In this document: positions 1-5,103 of the stretch, in pieces
Layout: every line of letters starts with the position of its first letter
Numbering within the stretch: position 1 is the stretch's first letter
DNA from: DAOTXK01 sp034435395
GTDB taxonomy: Bacteria > Chloroflexota > Anaerolineae > Aggregatilineales > Ch27
NCBI GenBank assembly: GCA_034435395.1
Contig: DAOTXK010000374.1
Span: forward strand, 1 to 5,103
Length of the DNA: 5,103 bases
Direction of reading: 5' to 3'
The notes under the pieces: generated by a model
Databases searched by the model: none
Told to the model about the DNA's origin: nothing
Seen by the model: only the letters and a program-made list of their open reading frames with translations
Translations under genes and position numbers: made by a program

Positions 1-1148
1 GCGACAAGATGCGCGAGGTGGCCCTCTACGGCGCGGAAGTGATCAAAGTCACCGGCACCTATGACCAGACCAAGCTGGTGGCCGACCGCTTCGCCAGGAG
101 CAAAGGGCTGTATGTGGATCGGGGCATCAAGTCCATCGCGGCGGTGGAGAGCATGAAAACTATGGCCTACGAGATCGCCGAAGCGTTGGGCTGGCGCGCC
201 CCGGACTGGTTCATCCAGGCGGTGAGCGGCGGCATGGGGCCTATCGGCGTCGTCAAGGGCTTTGAAGAGCTACGCGCCTTGGGCCTGGTGGACGGTGTGC
301 CGGCCATCGGCCTCGCCCAGAGCGATGGCTGCGCGCCCATGGTTCGGGCCTGGAAGGCCGGGCAGCCCATCGCCACGCCAGTGGAAGACCCCGCCACCGT
401 GATCGCCACCCTCAGCACCGGCAACCCTGGCCGCGCCTACCAGCTCCTGTGGGAGGTCATGAACCAGTACGGCGGGGCAGCGGAAACCGCCACCGACGAG
501 GAAGCCTTCAACGCCCTGCGCGTCGTGGCCCGCACGGAGGGCATCAGCATCGAACCGGCGGCGGCGGTCGCCTTGGCCGGGCTGTTTAAGATGGTGCGCA
601 GCGGCCAGATCAGGCCGGACGACGTGGTGGTGCTCAACTGCTCCGGCCACACCTTCCCGGTGGAAAAGCACATCCTGGGCGACCAGTGGAAGCGGGAAGT
701 GGATGTGGCGGCGGCGGGCGGGCGGATCAACCTGCCGACCGAGGGCCTGCTCAGCGCGCTGGAACAGGTGCAGAAGGAGCTCCACCGGGTGCTGGTGATC
801 GAGGACAACGTGGACGCCGCCCGGCTGGTGCAGCGGCTCCTGCAGGCCAAGGGCGACTTCCAGGTGGCCATCGCCACCAACGGCGCGGACGGGTTGCGCA
901 TGGTGCGCGAACAGCGCCCCGACCTGGTGATCACCGACATCATGATGCCCGGCATCGACGGCTTTCAGGTGATCGAGGCCATCAACGCCGACGAGGAACT
1001 GGGCGACATCCCGATCATCGTGCTGACGGCCAAGGAACTGACGGCTTACGAGCGCGAGCGTCTGGGCGGGCAGATCGAGGCCCTGCTGCAAAAAGGTTCC
1101 ACCCTGGACGAAGACCTGCTGGCGAGCATCCTGGAGACGCTGCCGTAG
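1..1148 (+). CDS. Threonine synthase-like PLP enzyme fused to a C-terminal response-regulator receiver domain (5' partial)
   Basis: The reading frame is open to the left window edge (Asp-Lys precede the first ATG at 9), so the N-terminal half, including the expected PLP-binding lysine, lies outside. Residues are numbered from that ATG. Residues 1-230 look like the C-terminal part of threonine synthase, which converts O-phosphohomoserine to threonine using PLP. Visible marks are the Gly-rich SGGMGPIG loop at 73-80, GNPGRAY at 138-144, the family-typical EGISIEPAAAVALAGL at 178-193 and a VVLNCSGHTFP segment near 207-217. After a linker (about 238-258), residues 260-375 form a full CheY-like receiver: acidic pair E265/D266, phospho-acceptor D310 in TDIMMPG, T340 and K362. 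No frameshift separates the two parts. The receiver may control the enzyme's activity, or the enzyme half may have a changed role; both are inference. Another beta-family PLP enzyme is possible for the first half. The receiver call is very secure. Confidence 0.85.
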   Translation, partial: DKMREVALYGAEVIKVTGTYDQTKLVADRFARSKGLYVDRGIKSIAAVESMKTMAYEIAEALGWRAPDWFIQAVSGGMGPIGVVKGFEELRALGLVDGVPAIGLAQSDGCAPMVRAWKAGQPIATPVEDPATVIATLSTGNPGRAYQLLWEVMNQYGGAAETATDEEAFNALRVVARTEGISIEPAAAVALAGLFKMVRSGQIRPDDVVVLNCSGHTFPVEKHILGDQWKREVDVAAAGGRINLPTEGLLSALEQVQKELHRVLVIEDNVDAARLVQRLLQAKGDFQVAIATNGADGLRMVREQRPDLVITDIMMPGIDGFQVIEAINADEELGDIPIIVLTAKELTAYERERLGGQIEALLQKGSTLDEDLLASILETLP

Positions 1149-1218
1149 GGCGGTCCCTGCCCCGCCAGCCCGCTGATTCGGCCAGCCCACGGCGGCCCGG
1201 CCTGCCGGCGCCGATCAC

Positions 1219-1246
1219 TGGTCGCTCACCTGCCGAATCGTATAAT
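1219..1246 (+). promoter_or_regulatory. Putative sigma-70-type promoter of the receiver-kinase/lipoprotein operon
   Basis: A perfect TATAAT at 1241-1246 stands out in GC-rich sequence. The best -35 candidate, TGGTCG at 1219-1224 with a 16-base spacer, matches TTGACA at only three positions. Transcription would start near 1253, only about 12 bases before the kinase ATG at 1265, giving a very short leader. The 116-base gap from the preceding stop is otherwise GC-rich and contains no convincing terminator. Confidence 0.6.
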
Positions 1247-1264
1247 GGGGGTAAGCATCCGCCT

Positions 1265-2551
1265 ATGGAGAAAACCCCAGACGTGAGCCAGAACGAAGGG
1301 CCGACGATTCTGTACATCGAAGATGACCCCGGCAGCCAGGTGCTGGTGCAGCGGATGCTACAATACGCCGGGTACCGGGTGCTGCTGGCCGCGACCGGGC
1401 TGGCGGGCATCGACCTGGCCCGCTCCAGCCGCCCGGACCTGATCCTGATGGACATCAACCTGCCGGATATGTCCGGGCGCGAGGTGACCACCCGCCTGCG
1501 GGCCATGGAGGGATTCAAGGACCTGCCCATCGTCGCCCTGACGGCCCTGTCGCAGGCGGGCGAGCGAGAAAAAGCCATCGCCGCCGGTCTGACCGGCTAT
1601 CTGGTCAAACCGCTCGACGTGGACATCCTGCCCCAACAGGTGGCCGACTACCTGGCGGGTAAAAAAGACGAGGTCGACGCGGACGCGCTGGCCCAGGCCC
1701 AGACGGCCTATTCACAAGAGATCGTCGAGCGGCTGGAGAGCAAAATCCGCGAACTGGAAAACTCCTACAGTCACCTCAAGCGCCTGGACAAGATGAAGGA
1801 AGCCTTCATCCAGCTCACCGCCCACGAACTGCGCACGCCCCTGACCCTGATCTACGGCTACGGGCGGCTGCTGCAAGATAGCCCGGTCATCTCCCGCATG
1901 ATGCTCACCAGCGAGGAAGTTAACCAGCTGATCACCAACATGCTGGCGGCCATCGAACGTATGACGGGGGTGATCAACGAAATCCTGTTGATCAGCCGCG
2001 TGGCCACGGGGCGGGTCGAGCTGACCATCGCCCTCACCCGGGTGGCCGACCTGATGCACAAGGTCGTGGCGGAATACCAGCCGACGTTGGAGCAGCGGCG
2101 GATCACGGTCCACCTGGATACCGACCGCGCGCCCGCCAAAATGGACGCCGACCGCGCCCTGCTCACCCTGGCGCTGGCCAGCCTGCTCAGCAACGCCATC
2201 AAATACACCCCGGACGGCGGGACGATCACCATGAGCGCCGTAGACAGCGGCGAGCACGTCCTGATCACGGTCCGAGATACCGGCATCGGCATCAACAAGG
2301 AAGACCAGCCGCTCATCTTCGAACGGTTCTACACCGCTGGCGATACCCAGCTCCACTCCACCAGCAAGGTCGCCTTCCGGGGGGGAGGACTGGGGCTGGG
2401 GCTGGCCATCTGCCGGGAGATCGTCAAAGCCCACGGCGGCACCATCGCCGTGGAAAGCCCCGGACGCGACGAAGAAAAACTGCCCGGCAGCACGTTTACC
2501 ATCTCCCTGCCGCTCAAGAGCCGCCTGGCCACGCCGCTGCGGGGATCGTAG
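1265..2551 (+). CDS. Soluble hybrid histidine kinase with N-terminal receiver domain
   Basis: This 428-residue protein has a receiver domain (about 14-130), a coiled-coil linker (about 150-183) and a HisKA plus HATPase_c kinase core (about 175-416). In the receiver, D20/D21 form the acidic pocket, D63 (LMDINLPDMSG) is the phospho-acceptor, and T93 and K115 complete the set. The H-box is AHELRTPL with phospho-His H187. The N-box is LLSNAIKYTP with N310, the G1 box DTGIG starts at D338, the F-box is FERF at 352-355, and the G2 box GGGLGLGL spans 373-380. All catalytic residues appear intact. No membrane segment or signal peptide is seen, so it should act in the cytoplasm and receive its signal through the receiver or a partner protein. 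ATG 1265 was chosen because it lies just before the receiver; the longer open frame to its left overlaps the previous gene out of frame. GTG 1283, with GGAGA upstream, is an alternative start. The adjacent receiver fused to the PLP enzyme is a plausible phosphotransfer partner. Confidence 0.93.
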   Translation: MEKTPDVSQNEGPTILYIEDDPGSQVLVQRMLQYAGYRVLLAATGLAGIDLARSSRPDLILMDINLPDMSGREVTTRLRAMEGFKDLPIVALTALSQAGEREKAIAAGLTGYLVKPLDVDILPQQVADYLAGKKDEVDADALAQAQTAYSQEIVERLESKIRELENSYSHLKRLDKMKEAFIQLTAHELRTPLTLIYGYGRLLQDSPVISRMMLTSEEVNQLITNMLAAIERMTGVINEILLISRVATGRVELTIALTRVADLMHKVVAEYQPTLEQRRITVHLDTDRAPAKMDADRALLTLALASLLSNAIKYTPDGGTITMSAVDSGEHVLITVRDTGIGINKEDQPLIFERFYTAGDTQLHSTSKVAFRGGGLGLGLAICREIVKAHGGTIAVESPGRDEEKLPGSTFTISLPLKSRLATPLRGS

Positions 2552-2555
2552 GGTT

Positions 2556-2561
2556 GAAGGA
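2556..2561 (+). promoter_or_regulatory. Ribosome binding site that fixes the lipoprotein start
   Basis: GAAGGA lies 7 bases before ATG 2569. It supports that ATG over the in-frame TTG at 2554, which would overlap this site and place charged residues ahead of an otherwise standard signal peptide. Confidence 0.7.
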
Positions 2562-2568
2562 TAAACGT

Positions 2569-3108
2569 ATGCGACTGACTGTTCTGGCCCTGTGCGCCAT
2601 GCTGGCCCTGGCGGGATGCGGGGGCGCGACGCCAGCCCAGCAACCCACCACCGAAGCTGACGCCATCCTGGCGACGCGCACCGCGCTCCCCTTCACGCCC
2701 GTGCCAACCCGCGCCCCCACCGCGCCGCCTCTCCAGGACCCCGCCGATCCCCTGACCATCGTCCTGGGCGGCGAGTTCGCCCGCGATGGCTACTGGACGT
2801 GGGACGACATTTCCAATCTGCTGGGGGTCTACGCCCAGTACGGGGTGTACACGACCGTCACCGTGGACGGGCAGGACTACGCTGGCGTGCCCATCGCCTA
2901 TCTGCTGGACTACGCCCGTGTCAACCAGTACGCGCGCGGCCTGGTGGTCTTCGTCCGCCAGGGCGGCAGTTACGCCTTCCTCACGGATCAGCTGCGAGCC
3001 TGTGACGAGTGCGTGATCGCCCGCACGCCGGAGGGGGCGCTGGCCCTGATCACGCCCACCGGCCACCCGCCCGTCATCCAGCCCCTGGTGCGCATCGAGG
3101 CGCGGTAG
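2569..3108 (+). CDS. Lipoprotein with a sulfite-oxidase/molybdopterin-oxidoreductase-like domain
   Basis: This 179-residue secreted lipoprotein has a short signal peptide (R2, hydrophobic 3-13) ending in the lipobox L14-A15-G16-C17, so C17 should be lipidated and anchor the protein outside the cytoplasmic membrane. Residues about 20-60 are a Pro/Thr/Ala-rich spacer. The folded part (about 61-179) has a pattern known from the oxidoreductase molybdopterin-binding (sulfite oxidase) fold: a W77-T-W79-D-D segment, YAGVPIAYLLDYA at 104-116, a hydrophobic strand with a following Tyr near 125-135, and a closing V-R-I-E-A strand. The usual cofactor-ligand cysteine region is absent and the domain is short, so it probably does not carry molybdenum cofactor alone. 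A C145-D-E-C148 pair could bind a metal or form a disulfide. It starts 17 bases after the kinase stop, so it is likely cotranscribed and may be a sensor or output partner, which is inference. The lipoprotein call is firm and the domain call moderate. Confidence 0.85.
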   Translation: MRLTVLALCAMLALAGCGGATPAQQPTTEADAILATRTALPFTPVPTRAPTAPPLQDPADPLTIVLGGEFARDGYWTWDDISNLLGVYAQYGVYTTVTVDGQDYAGVPIAYLLDYARVNQYARGLVVFVRQGGSYAFLTDQLRACDECVIARTPEGALALITPTGHPPVIQPLVRIEAR

Positions 3109-3121
3109 CCCGCCCGGCCCC

Positions 3122-3886
3122 CTATCCGCCCCGCCGCAGGATGCTGTAGCGGTTGGCGTCGCCGGAGCGGCCATCGGCGCGGTAGGCCGCGATCTCGGTC
3201 AGGCCGGTGGCCGCGACCAGTTGTGCCTGTTCGTCGTCATCCACGTAATGGCAGTAGCGCCGCGCCGGAACCCCCCGCCGCCAGTCCAGCAGATAATCGC
3301 CCGCCTCGACCCGGCCCGCCAGGTCATCCGGCCAGGAGACGATCCGCTCCCGGAAGCGCCCGTACTCGTAAAAGCGCCAGCAGGCGAAGGCCAGCAGCCC
3401 CCCCGGCGCGACCCGCTCGCCCAGCGCCCGCATCAGGCGTTGGCGGGTCTGGCGGCCCGGCACATGGTGGATCAGGCCGAACAGGGCCACCAGGTCATAC
3501 TGGCCGGACGCGGGCGGACTCTGGACGACATCACCCCGCTCCAGCCGCAGTTCGGCCACCGCCGGGGATGATTCCAGCGCCTCCCGCGCCCGGTCCAGCA
3601 GCGCCTCCTCCGTATCGAGGCCGTGATAGCGCATCCGTGCGCCCATATCCAGCATGTGCTGCGCCAAAAAGACCCCGAACCGCCCATTGCCGCAGCCCAC
3701 GTCCAGCAGGGAGAACGTCGGCGGCGGCCCGGCAGAAACGCGGCTGGCGGCGGCCCGGCGGAGACAGTCCCACACCCGGTCCCATCCCGGCCAGGGACGC
3801 CCGCGCGTCTGGTCGAAAGCCTGGGCGGTGACGCGGTAGAAGTCGCGGTTGATCGCCAGCAGGCGCTGGATGGTGGCTTCGTCCAT
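3122..3886 (-). CDS. Class I SAM-dependent methyltransferase, Trm9/ALKBH8-like
   Basis: This 254-residue protein has a Rossmann methyltransferase core. Motif I is LLDVGCGNGRF (60-70), D91 is the likely acidic residue that contacts the ribose of SAM, GDV at 118-120 is a later motif, and LFGLIHHVPGRQ (135-146) followed by APGGLLAF (160-167) are post-I strands. The N-terminal AQAFDQTRGRPWPGW (21-35) and the C-terminal DYLLDWRRGVPARRYCHYVDD (197-217) resemble segments of yeast Trm9 and the ALKBH8 methyltransferase domain, which methylate the carboxymethyl group on wobble uridine of tRNA. The proposed role is therefore tRNA U34 carboxyl methylation, inferred from remembered motif likeness and from the Elp3 gene at the right edge. 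The substrate could equally be an unrelated small molecule. The gene converges on the lipoprotein gene with only 13 bases between stops. ATG 3886 has no Shine-Dalgarno and a -10 box just upstream, which suggests a leaderless mRNA. Confidence 0.88.
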   Translation of the reverse strand: MDEATIQRLLAINRDFYRVTAQAFDQTRGRPWPGWDRVWDCLRRAAASRVSAGPPPTFSLLDVGCGNGRFGVFLAQHMLDMGARMRYHGLDTEEALLDRAREALESSPAVAELRLERGDVVQSPPASGQYDLVALFGLIHHVPGRQTRQRLMRALGERVAPGGLLAFACWRFYEYGRFRERIVSWPDDLAGRVEAGDYLLDWRRGVPARRYCHYVDDDEQAQLVAATGLTEIAAYRADGRSGDANRYSILRRGG

Positions 3887-3893
3887 GGCCGGT

Positions 3894-3899
3894 ATTGTA
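3894..3899 (-). promoter_or_regulatory. Putative -10 box for a leaderless methyltransferase transcript
   Basis: On the minus strand TACAAT lies 7 bases before the ATG at 3886, so transcription would begin at or within a base or two of the start codon. No Shine-Dalgarno lies between them. No good -35 is seen at normal spacing: the G-tract region gives only C-rich sequence on this strand, and a TTGACG sits too close, 2 bases upstream of the box. Confidence 0.5.
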
Positions 3900-3938
3900 C
3901 CGTCAAGGCGGGGGCGGGGGCACCCAGACGGCCATCCA

Positions 3939-3968
3939 TTGCCAGCGCGCCGGATATTTTTTTATAAT
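3939..3968 (+). promoter_or_regulatory. Promoter of the DUF1295-type membrane protein
   Basis: TTGCCA at 3939-3944 matches TTGACA at five of six positions. It is separated by 18 bases, ending in a run of seven T, from a perfect TATAAT at 3963-3968. This is the best sigma-70-type promoter in the window. It reads rightward from the 115-base divergent gap and gives a leader of about 27 bases that contains the ribosome binding site. Confidence 0.77.
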
Positions 3969-3990
3969 CCCGTCGGCACGGCAGGCCCAC

Positions 3991-3997
3991 AAGGAGG
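3991..3997 (+). promoter_or_regulatory. Strong Shine-Dalgarno sequence deciding the start at 4002
   Basis: AAGGAGG lies 4 bases before ATG 4002. It is the strongest ribosome binding site in the window. It shows that the frame open further left, to 3849, is not translated; that extension would also cross the promoter. Confidence 0.85.
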
Positions 3998-4001
3998 AAG
4001 C

Positions 4002-4658
4002 ATGGACTCGTCACCGACCGCCCCCCGACGCCCGGTTTTCAAGAAAAAGCACTTCATCGATTCCCACAAAGCCATCACCGGAGCCTTCATCCTGCTGCTG
4101 ATGGCGGTCTTTGACCAGTGGGCCAACCCCACCGCCTGGGTCTACCTGGCCCTGCACGGGACCTACGGCCTGCTGTGGGCGGCCAAGAGCCGTTTCTTCC
4201 CGGACCGTTCGTGGGAGCAGGAGACCGGCCTCTGGTTCGCGGCGGTGGCCTGGGGCGGGCTGACGGCCTACTGGGTCGCCCCTCTGATCCTGATGGCGGG
4301 GGGCGTGCAGGCCCCGGCCTGGGTCCTGGGGCTGTGCATCAGCCTGTACGGGTTCGGATCGTTCTTCGCCTTCGCCTCGGACATGCAGAAGACCATCTCG
4401 CTCCAGCTGCGGCCAGAGCACCTGATCACCGGAGGGCTGTGGTCGCTGAGCCGCAACCCCAACTACTTTGGCGAGCTGCTGATCTATCTGAGCCTCGCCC
4501 TGCTGGCGATGCACTGGCTGCCGCTGGTCCTCCTGGCGGCGTTCGTGGCCGTCTACTGGCTGCCCAGGATGCGCCGCAAGGACCGCTCGCTGGCCCGCTA
4601 CCCGGAATTCGCCGACTATAAGAAACGCACAAAGCTGTTTATCCCGTTCGTGTGGTGA
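4002..4658 (+). CDS. DUF1295/isoprenylcysteine carboxyl methyltransferase-like membrane protein
   Basis: This 218-residue integral membrane protein has a basic N-terminus (R9-R10, K14-K16) and about five or six hydrophobic segments (roughly 24-39, 45-61, 76-98, 104-125, 157-170, 172-187). The signature is at the C-terminal side: D127-M-Q-K130, then LITGGLWSLSRNPNYFGELL at 141-160, a hydrophobic pair, and a polar tail with RRKDRSLARYPEFADYKKRT (191-210). This layout is shared by DUF1295, steroid 5-alpha-reductase-like and isoprenylcysteine carboxyl methyltransferase families, which use SAM or NAD(P)H on lipid-like substrates at the membrane. SRNPNYFGE carries Asn where many members have His (RHPNY). 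The substrate cannot be read from sequence. It is divergent from the methyltransferase gene, with a 115-base shared promoter region. The start is fixed by its Shine-Dalgarno. Confidence 0.85.
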   Translation: MDSSPTAPRRPVFKKKHFIDSHKAITGAFILLLMAVFDQWANPTAWVYLALHGTYGLLWAAKSRFFPDRSWEQETGLWFAAVAWGGLTAYWVAPLILMAGGVQAPAWVLGLCISLYGFGSFFAFASDMQKTISLQLRPEHLITGGLWSLSRNPNYFGELLIYLSLALLAMHWLPLVLLAAFVAVYWLPRMRRKDRSLARYPEFADYKKRTKLFIPFVW

Positions 4659-4676
4659 GCGAGGGGAACCTGTAGC

Positions 4677-4694
4677 GGCGGATTGTGATCCGCC
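4677..4694. repeat. Perfect short hairpin (7-bp stem, 4-base loop) after the membrane protein gene
   Basis: GGCGGAT and ATCCGCC form a perfect inverted repeat around the loop TGTG, starting 19 bases after the stop at 4658. There is no T-run after it; TCCCCC follows, so it is not a classical intrinsic terminator, though it may still mark or stabilise the 3' end. The surrounding context (CCTGTAGCGGCGGATTGTG) is reminiscent of short palindromic repeats dispersed in some bacterial genomes. Only one copy is present in this window. Confidence 0.55.
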
Positions 4695-4721
4695 TCCCCC
4701 GGAACGGGCGCGGTTATCGGG

Positions 4722-4727
4722 TATAAT
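4722..4727 (+). promoter_or_regulatory. -10 box of the putative elp3 promoter
   Basis: A perfect TATAAT preceded by G lies 64 bases before the ATG at 4792, giving a leader of roughly 58 bases. No -35 matches well at 16-18 bases. It follows the hairpin, so elp3 looks like its own transcription unit, not a continuation of the membrane protein operon. Confidence 0.6.
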
Positions 4728-4772
4728 AGGGTCGCCGTTCGGGGCTATCTATCAGAACCGGATTAGTTTTAC

Positions 4773-4778
4773 AGGAAG
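4773..4778 (+). promoter_or_regulatory. Possible ribosome binding site of elp3
   Basis: AGGAAG lies 13 bases before ATG 4792, longer than the usual spacing. No other in-frame start codon lies between this site and the ATG, so it may be a weak site. Confidence 0.4.
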
Positions 4779-4791
4779 CAGCATCACCATC

Positions 4792-5103
4792 ATGCCCACA
4801 CCCCCGCCACGCCTCCACGAGATCGACCTGGCGCGCTACCGCGAGCCGCTGCTGGCCATCCTGCGGGCCATCGTCGCCGCGCCGGACCTCGACCGCGCCA
4901 GCCTGACCGACATCCTGCGCCAGCATCCCAAGGACGGCCGCGGCTTCTTCAAGCGTAACGACCTGGTCCGCGCCTACCGGGCCTTCGCCGGGATGGACGG
5001 CCTGCCGCCGTTCGACCCGGCGGTGATCGAACGCATCCGGCTCAAGCCCGCGCGGACCGTCTCTGGCGTGACCCCGGTCACCGTGCTGACCAAACCCTTC
5101 CCC
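4792..5103 (+). CDS. elp3: Elp3-type tRNA uridine-34 modification enzyme (radical SAM/acetyltransferase), N-terminus only
   Basis: The 104 visible residues are the N-terminus of a gene that runs off the right edge. Residues 10-80 are a helical region with L28, the HPKDGRGFFKRNDLVRAYR segment at 45-63 and the DGLPPFD segment near 70-76. Residues 81-104 read RIRLKPARTVSGVTPVTV, then LTKPFP. This matches the strongly conserved Elp3 stretch (KP-x-RT-x-SGV...TxPxPCPHGKC) that comes just before the cysteines binding the 4Fe-4S cluster; the cysteines themselves lie beyond the window. Elp3 uses radical SAM chemistry with acetyl-CoA to place a carboxymethyl group on C5 of wobble uridine in tRNA. Bacteria with single-subunit Elp3, such as Dehalococcoides, are known. 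A full protein should be about 500-550 residues, with a C-terminal GNAT domain. A Trm9-like methyltransferase, the next enzyme of the eukaryotic pathway, is encoded about 0.9 kb to the left. Confidence 0.9.
   Translation, partial: MPTPPPRLHEIDLARYREPLLAILRAIVAAPDLDRASLTDILRQHPKDGRGFFKRNDLVRAYRAFAGMDGLPPFDPAVIERIRLKPARTVSGVTPVTVLTKPFP

Noticed and set aside
1148..1166. GGCGG/CCGCC inverted repeat after the first gene as a terminator
   Set aside because: The 5-bp stem has an 8-base loop and no T-run, and such repeats are expected by chance in GC-rich sequence.
270..1190. Long open frame on the minus strand opposite the PLP enzyme-receiver gene
   Set aside because: Its translation is rich in His, Gly, Arg and Gln with no recognisable domain, as expected from the antisense of GC-rich coding DNA. 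The plus strand has clear family motifs.
686..1264. Upstream extension of the receiver-kinase frame
   Set aside because: It overlaps the preceding gene out of frame, is low-complexity Gly/Arg/Ala/Pro sequence, and crosses the TATAAT promoter. The real start is at 1265.
2329..3174. Minus-strand open frame across the kinase end and the lipoprotein gene
   Set aside because: It has no domain, is low-complexity, and would span two well-supported plus-strand genes.
3223..3831. Pro/Arg/Ala-rich plus-strand open frame opposite the methyltransferase
   Set aside because: The composition is typical of an antisense shadow, and the minus strand carries clear SAM-binding motifs.
3907..3920. G-rich tract GGCGGGGGCGGGGG as a G-quadruplex
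   Set aside because: Only two runs of three or more G plus one GG are present, short of the four runs needed for a confident call.
1..5103. CRISPR array, insertion sequence, tRNA or rRNA gene, toxin-antitoxin or phage-defence system
   Set aside because: No direct repeats with spacers, transposase motifs, cloverleaf sequence or known defence proteins were seen by reading both strands.

Overview
The window is about 5.1 kb of GC-rich, gene-dense bacterial DNA. It holds four complete genes and two genes cut by the window edges, and no stretch over 300 bases lacks a gene. The protein types suggest a Chloroflexota bacterium, perhaps Anaerolineae-like: a lipoprotein with a Pro/Thr-rich spacer, an Elp3 of the single-subunit prokaryotic type, and a threonine-synthase-like enzyme carrying a receiver domain. 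This assignment is inference from family resemblance; no phylogenetic marker is present.

Left part (1-3108, + strand). A 5'-truncated gene encodes the C-terminal part of a threonine-synthase-like PLP enzyme, fused in frame to a complete response-regulator receiver domain. After a 116-base gap with a perfect TATAAT box comes a soluble receiver-histidine kinase of 428 residues. Seventeen bases later lies a small lipoprotein whose mature domain resembles the sulfite-oxidase/molybdopterin-oxidoreductase fold but lacks the expected cofactor-binding motif. The kinase and lipoprotein probably form one operon. The two receiver domains side by side suggest a local signalling module that touches amino-acid metabolism.

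Right part (3122-5103). A minus-strand class I SAM methyltransferase resembles the Trm9/ALKBH8 tRNA wobble-uridine methyltransferases. It is divergently transcribed from a membrane protein of the DUF1295/isoprenylcysteine-methyltransferase type. After a short perfect hairpin and a new promoter, the window ends inside the N-terminus of an Elp3-type radical SAM/acetyltransferase enzyme, identified by the segment just before its iron-sulfur cysteine motif. In eukaryotes Elp3 starts, and Trm9 finishes, the mcm5U modification of tRNA U34. Finding relatives of both within 1 kb in a bacterium is the most interesting observation here.

Regulation. Three + strand transcription units have a perfect TATAAT and the minus-strand gene has TACAAT. 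Two of these boxes sit so close to the start codon that the mRNAs would be leaderless or nearly so, and those two genes also lack a Shine-Dalgarno sequence.
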